DNA of 25,576 nt from Candidatus Poseidonia sp. (GTDB taxonomy: Archaea; Thermoplasmatota; Poseidoniia; Poseidoniales; Poseidoniaceae). Positions 23,528-25,576 of this stretch are shown here, piece by piece. Location of the stretch: contig JALRLQ010000016.1 of assembly GCA_023254365.1 (NCBI GenBank), forward strand, positions 1 through 25,576, given 5' to 3'. Position numbers and translations under genes: made by a program. Positions within the stretch are counted from its first letter, which is position 1. Each line of letters opens with the position of its first letter. The notes under the pieces are model-generated. The model did not search any database. It saw only the letters and a program-made list of their open reading frames with translations, and was not told the DNA's origin.

Positions 23528-23574
23528 CATCCCCTAGGCGTGGATGTATTCAATGACTTCGCTTCAATACTTCA

Positions 23575-24888
23575 TCATTCGATGATGTACGATTCTCCGT
23601 TTTTTGGCTGATGAACGACGTGCCCCTGTTCTTCCAGTGCAACCACCAGAGGTGGCCGGGCGTGGGTTGGATCGGTGTGGTACACCACCACGTGTTTCGC
23701 TTCGCATGCTTTTGCGAAATCGAGAATTTCTTGATGACCGGCGTGGGTTGAAAACGAAAATTGCATCAATTCAAGTTCAATTTCAACCCGCTGGCCGTAA
23801 ATTTCGATGGTTTGCTCGTCCAACAGGCCGCGCCCTCCGGTATCCCTTGCCTGATATCCCGTGAAAAACACGGCATTTTTTCCGTCATGACGAAGGCGGT
23901 TAAGGTACCAAAGCGCCGGCCCTCCATCGAGCATACCGGAGGTGGTAACGATTACATCGGCGTTCAGCGCTTTCTTTTTGTCAGATTTACTCGACACTTG
24001 CTTGGCCCATCGCCACGCACGCTCAAGCGCCGTGCCATCCCTCAACATCTCTTGGTGTTCAAGGTGAACTTTGGCCACGCGCTTCCCCATGCCGTCGACA
24101 TGCACGTCCAACCAGGGAAGATGTTCGTGGAGCAGCATGACAACGTCTTGGGTTCGTCCGTTAGCAAAGGCGGGAACGAGAACAGTCCCTCCTTGTTTGA
24201 CAACCCGTTCAACGGATTGAATGAAACGTTGAACTTCTTCTTCCTTGGGAGGGTGATCCCGTCCACCGTACGTTCCCTCAACAAACAAAATATCTGCTTG
24301 AACGGGTTGAGCACCTGAAACCAAAGGTGAGTCACGGGTGTCGAAATCCCCTGTGAGCAAAACGGTGGTATCTGGCGTTTGAATGTGCAACATGGCCGCT
24401 CCCGGAATATGCCCTGCGGGATGCAAGGTGAGGGTCCAATCATGATGGCTCCATGGTGTTCCAAAGGGATGGATATACCATGAATCAAGGGCCGTGTCGA
24501 TATCTCGCTTGTCCCATGCGAGCGGATACCGTTCAATGGAGCTGACCTTGTAACAGTCATGCCACATCATTTCAGAAAGTTGTGATGTAATGACGGTCCC
24601 ATGTAAACGGGTTCGGTGATGTGCTGAAAGCCAAGGAGCCATGCCAAGATGGTCGATGTGAGAATGTGTAATCACAGCATCATGAACAACAGGTGCTTCC
24701 GATGGATAACGTGGCGGGGACGTAGGAGCAAGTCCGTAATCGAGAAGCAATCGAGTTCCTTTTGGATCTTCAAGCATCAATCCCACGTTTCCTACTTCAT
24801 CACCACCACCAAGGTAGTGATACCGTAAACCTGCCAATGGTGGTTCATCAGGATACGATGATGTTCGTCCTGGCGCATACAAGACCAT
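23575..24888 (-). CDS. Beta-CASP metallo-beta-lactamase ribonuclease (aCPSF2/RNase J-like)
   Basis: This 437-residue enzyme has the metallo-beta-lactamase core and a beta-CASP insert. In order: metal motif THSHIDHLG (HxHxDH), HPAGHIPGAAM (motif 3 His), LLTGDFDTRDS (motif 4 Asp), VEGTYGGR (motif A), the insert with LVPAFANGRTQDVV and TTSGMLDGGPALWYL, FSTHAGHQEIL (motif B) and VVYHTDP (motif C). All metal ligands look intact. It lacks the N-terminal KH domains of aCPSF1, so it belongs with KH-less archaeal beta-CASP proteins, which act as exo- or endonucleases in RNA maturation and decay. It is divergent from the ferredoxin gene across an AT-rich region and is followed by the zinc-ribbon gene after 57 nt. 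Its DNA looks AT-richer than genes to the left. Confidence 0.9.
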   Translation of the reverse strand: MVLYAPGRTSSYPDEPPLAGLRYHYLGGGDEVGNVGLMLEDPKGTRLLLDYGLAPTSPPRYPSEAPVVHDAVITHSHIDHLGMAPWLSAHHRTRLHGTVITSQLSEMMWHDCYKVSSIERYPLAWDKRDIDTALDSWYIHPFGTPWSHHDWTLTLHPAGHIPGAAMLHIQTPDTTVLLTGDFDTRDSPLVSGAQPVQADILFVEGTYGGRDHPPKEEEVQRFIQSVERVVKQGGTVLVPAFANGRTQDVVMLLHEHLPWLDVHVDGMGKRVAKVHLEHQEMLRDGTALERAWRWAKQVSSKSDKKKALNADVIVTTSGMLDGGPALWYLNRLRHDGKNAVFFTGYQARDTGGRGLLDEQTIEIYGQRVEIELELMQFSFSTHAGHQEILDFAKACEAKHVVVYHTDPTHARPPLVVALEEQGHVVHQPKNGESYIIE

Positions 24889-24959
24889 GATACGGGGAAA
24901 CCCTGCTTCGTCATCAACGTGTGGGTAGGACCCCCCTATTTCCTGTAGAACTTTTTTTC

Positions 24960-25014
24960 TTGATTCATCTCCAAGATATTCATTTGATTCATTTCCATAA
25001 CTTGATTAACTTCT
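24960..25014 (+). repeat. Short direct repeats TTGATTCATYTCC upstream of the beta-CASP and ferredoxin genes
   Basis: TTGATTCATCTCC (24960-24972) recurs as TTGATTCATTTCC (24984-24996) with one mismatch, and a weaker copy TTGATTAACTTCT lies at 25002-25014. The starts are 24 and 18 nt apart. Spaced direct repeats in a divergent promoter region suggest a regulator binding site, but in AT-rich DNA chance similarity is possible. Confidence 0.45.
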
Positions 25015-25028
25015 CGCGACCATAGTCA

Positions 25029-25208
25029 ATGGGTTTTTCTCGTTTTGACATTCACTCATTCATTTCTCATTTTGACTCGATCAACCTGAACGACTTCCAG
25101 TGGAAACAAGGGGGTAAACCTACACCTATTGAAAATCATGCCAAATGCGATCATTTTCTTTCCTCTCCACAACGAAGGCTCCATGAATTGCCTTCTCGTC
25201 CACAGGAC
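25029..25208 (+). other. Possible N-terminal extension of the ferredoxin (open frame of 60 codons)
   Basis: From the ATG at 25029, immediately after an in-frame TAG at 25023-25025, 60 codons run open into the ferredoxin. In DNA this AT-rich, 60 codons without a stop is somewhat unexpected. The encoded residues (starting MGFSRFDIHSFISHF) match no family I recognise and there is no signal or membrane segment. Either the ferredoxin has an unusual N-terminal extension or this is a chance frame over a regulatory region. Confidence 0.3.
25038..25076 (+). repeat. Direct repeat pair TCTCRTTTTGAC
   Basis: TCTCGTTTTGAC (25038-25049) and TCTCATTTTGAC (25065-25076) differ at one base and start 27 nt apart. 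If the reading frame from 25029 is translated, they would both be coding; if not, they may be part of the control region. Confidence 0.4.
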
Positions 25209-25406
25209 ATGGGCCGAGTTCCAAACCACATCTTCCACGTCGATGAAGATCGATGTTTTGGTTGTGGTGCTTGTGTCGCTCTCTGTCCAGTGGACGTGTT
25301 GACACTCGACTCACGAATGATTTACGTGGATGAGCCAAATTGTACACATTGCAAGCTTTGTATCCCCTCTTGTCCGGTTTTTGCGCTCAACCTCCTTCCG
25401 ATGTGA
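25209..25406 (+). CDS. Two-cluster [4Fe-4S] ferredoxin
   Basis: The 65-residue core has two complete cluster motifs, CFGCGACVALCP and CTHCKLCIPSCP (each CxxCxxCxxxCP), separated by the usual strand-turn, so it is a 2[4Fe-4S] low-potential electron carrier in the cytosol. The ATG at 25209 gives a normal ferredoxin length, though no good SD precedes it; an in-frame ATG at 25029 would make a 125-residue protein. It is followed 4 nt later by a flavoprotein start. In several archaea a ferredoxin encoded beside geranylgeranyl reductase supplies electrons to saturate lipid chains, which suggests the same pairing here. Confidence 0.85.
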   Translation: MGRVPNHIFHVDEDRCFGCGACVALCPVDVLTLDSRMIYVDEPNCTHCKLCIPSCPVFALNLLPM

Positions 25407-25410
25407 TACC

Positions 25411-25576
25411 ATGCACATTGTTCTGATCGGGACGTCATTGGATGCACTGTTGCTGGCAGACCAACTTGCCAGCGACCACCACGTCACGATGATTGAAATT
25501 GAAGCAGAAATCGGAATGCCCGTTCATCATCCAGGTCGATGCATCGATATTGCTCACCTCTCAACGTTCTTCACCA
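25411..25576 (+). CDS. FAD-dependent oxidoreductase, probably geranylgeranyl reductase family (N-terminal fragment)
   Basis: Fifty-five codons are visible before the window ends. MHIVLIGTSLDALLLADQLA is a Rossmann beta-alpha start, VTMIEIEAEIGMPV ends the second strand with the acidic residue that holds the FAD ribose, and GMPVHHPGRC resembles the GxPVxC segment found in geranylgeranyl reductases. The dinucleotide loop is irregular: GTSLDA replaces the usual GxGxxA/G, so the second glycine is Ser. It starts 4 nt after the ferredoxin stop, implying one operon. A role in hydrogenating archaeol side chains is likely from context. A carotenoid-type cyclase or dehydrogenase is an alternative that the missing remainder would settle. 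Confidence 0.55.
   Translation, partial: MHIVLIGTSLDALLLADQLASDHHVTMIEIEAEIGMPVHHPGRCIDIAHLSTFFT

Larger units (their letters stand above)
24889..25208. promoter_or_regulatory. AT-rich divergent intergenic region with short repeats
   Basis: This 320-nt stretch separates the beta-CASP gene (minus) from the ferredoxin core (plus). It is the most AT-rich part of the window; 25021-25080 has 21 G/C of 60. It holds direct repeats listed separately and no tRNA-like or CRISPR-like structure. No single strong TATA box stands out for either gene; ATAACTTGATTAA near 24997-25009 lies about 28 nt before an ATG at 25029. That ATG opens a 60-codon frame running in phase into the ferredoxin, so part of this region might be coding. 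Confidence 0.4.

Noticed and set aside
23554..23574. A gene or control site between the zinc-ribbon and beta-CASP genes
   Set aside because: Only a few dozen bases separate the beta-CASP stop and the zinc-ribbon start; beyond the GGTGA ribosome site nothing is visible.
24889..25208. tRNA, small RNA or CRISPR array in the longest intergenic stretch
   Set aside because: No cloverleaf, T-arm consensus or regularly spaced repeats of CRISPR length could be found; the repeats present are 12-13 nt at uneven spacing.

Overview
The window looks like a piece of a planktonic marine euryarchaeon, most likely Marine Group II (Candidatus Poseidoniales). Three things support this. Archaeal markers are present: ribosomal protein eL20/LX next to a prefoldin alpha start, a geranylgeranylglyceryl phosphate synthase, and TATA-box plus leaderless or GGTGA-type starts. 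There is also a proteorhodopsin, and several bacterial-type genes (UvrA, RluA-type pseudouridine synthase, LysE-type exporter) that such genomes commonly carry. The family-level placement is inference. The first 16 bases match the end of an Illumina adapter, so the left edge is a contig end and not genome.

Layout. Positions 17-382: minus-strand eL20/LX and the first codons of prefoldin alpha. 482-3559: a large secreted, membrane-anchored subtilisin-like protease with calcium-binding repeats. 3695-6062: an actin-like gene with strong MamK-type features, followed by a long soluble coiled-coil protein. 6064-8751: GGGP synthase (minus), divergent from an MsbA-like ABC exporter. 8824-10440: proteorhodopsin with its own TATA box and a UUCG hairpin behind it, then a LysE-type exporter. 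10399-21014: a run of seven minus-strand genes in transcription order YbaK-type deacylase, moeA, rluA-type, uvrA, purL (with a PurS-like N-terminus), purQ and an acyltransferase-like membrane protein. 21085-23517: a one-gene permease-ATPase fusion for tungstate/molybdate uptake, converging on tupA and a small zinc-ribbon gene. 23575-25576: a beta-CASP nuclease (minus), an AT-rich repeat-bearing intergenic stretch, a two-cluster ferredoxin and the start of a flavoprotein that is probably a geranylgeranyl reductase.

How the genes fit together. Two lipid-related loci (GGGP synthase; ferredoxin plus putative reductase) sit at opposite ends. TupA, TupBC and MoeA together form an oxyanion uptake and cofactor insertion module. 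PurL and PurQ are the two parts of one purine enzyme and are coupled by a 1-nt stop/start overlap. The genome is very compact, with overlapping convergent ends and SD sequences lying in the preceding gene. The most interesting unit is the MamK-like actin with its coiled-coil neighbour, a plausible undescribed archaeal filament system. The tungstate permease-ATPase fusion and the lysine-donor rhodopsin come next. I see no tRNA, rRNA, CRISPR array, IS element or integrase.
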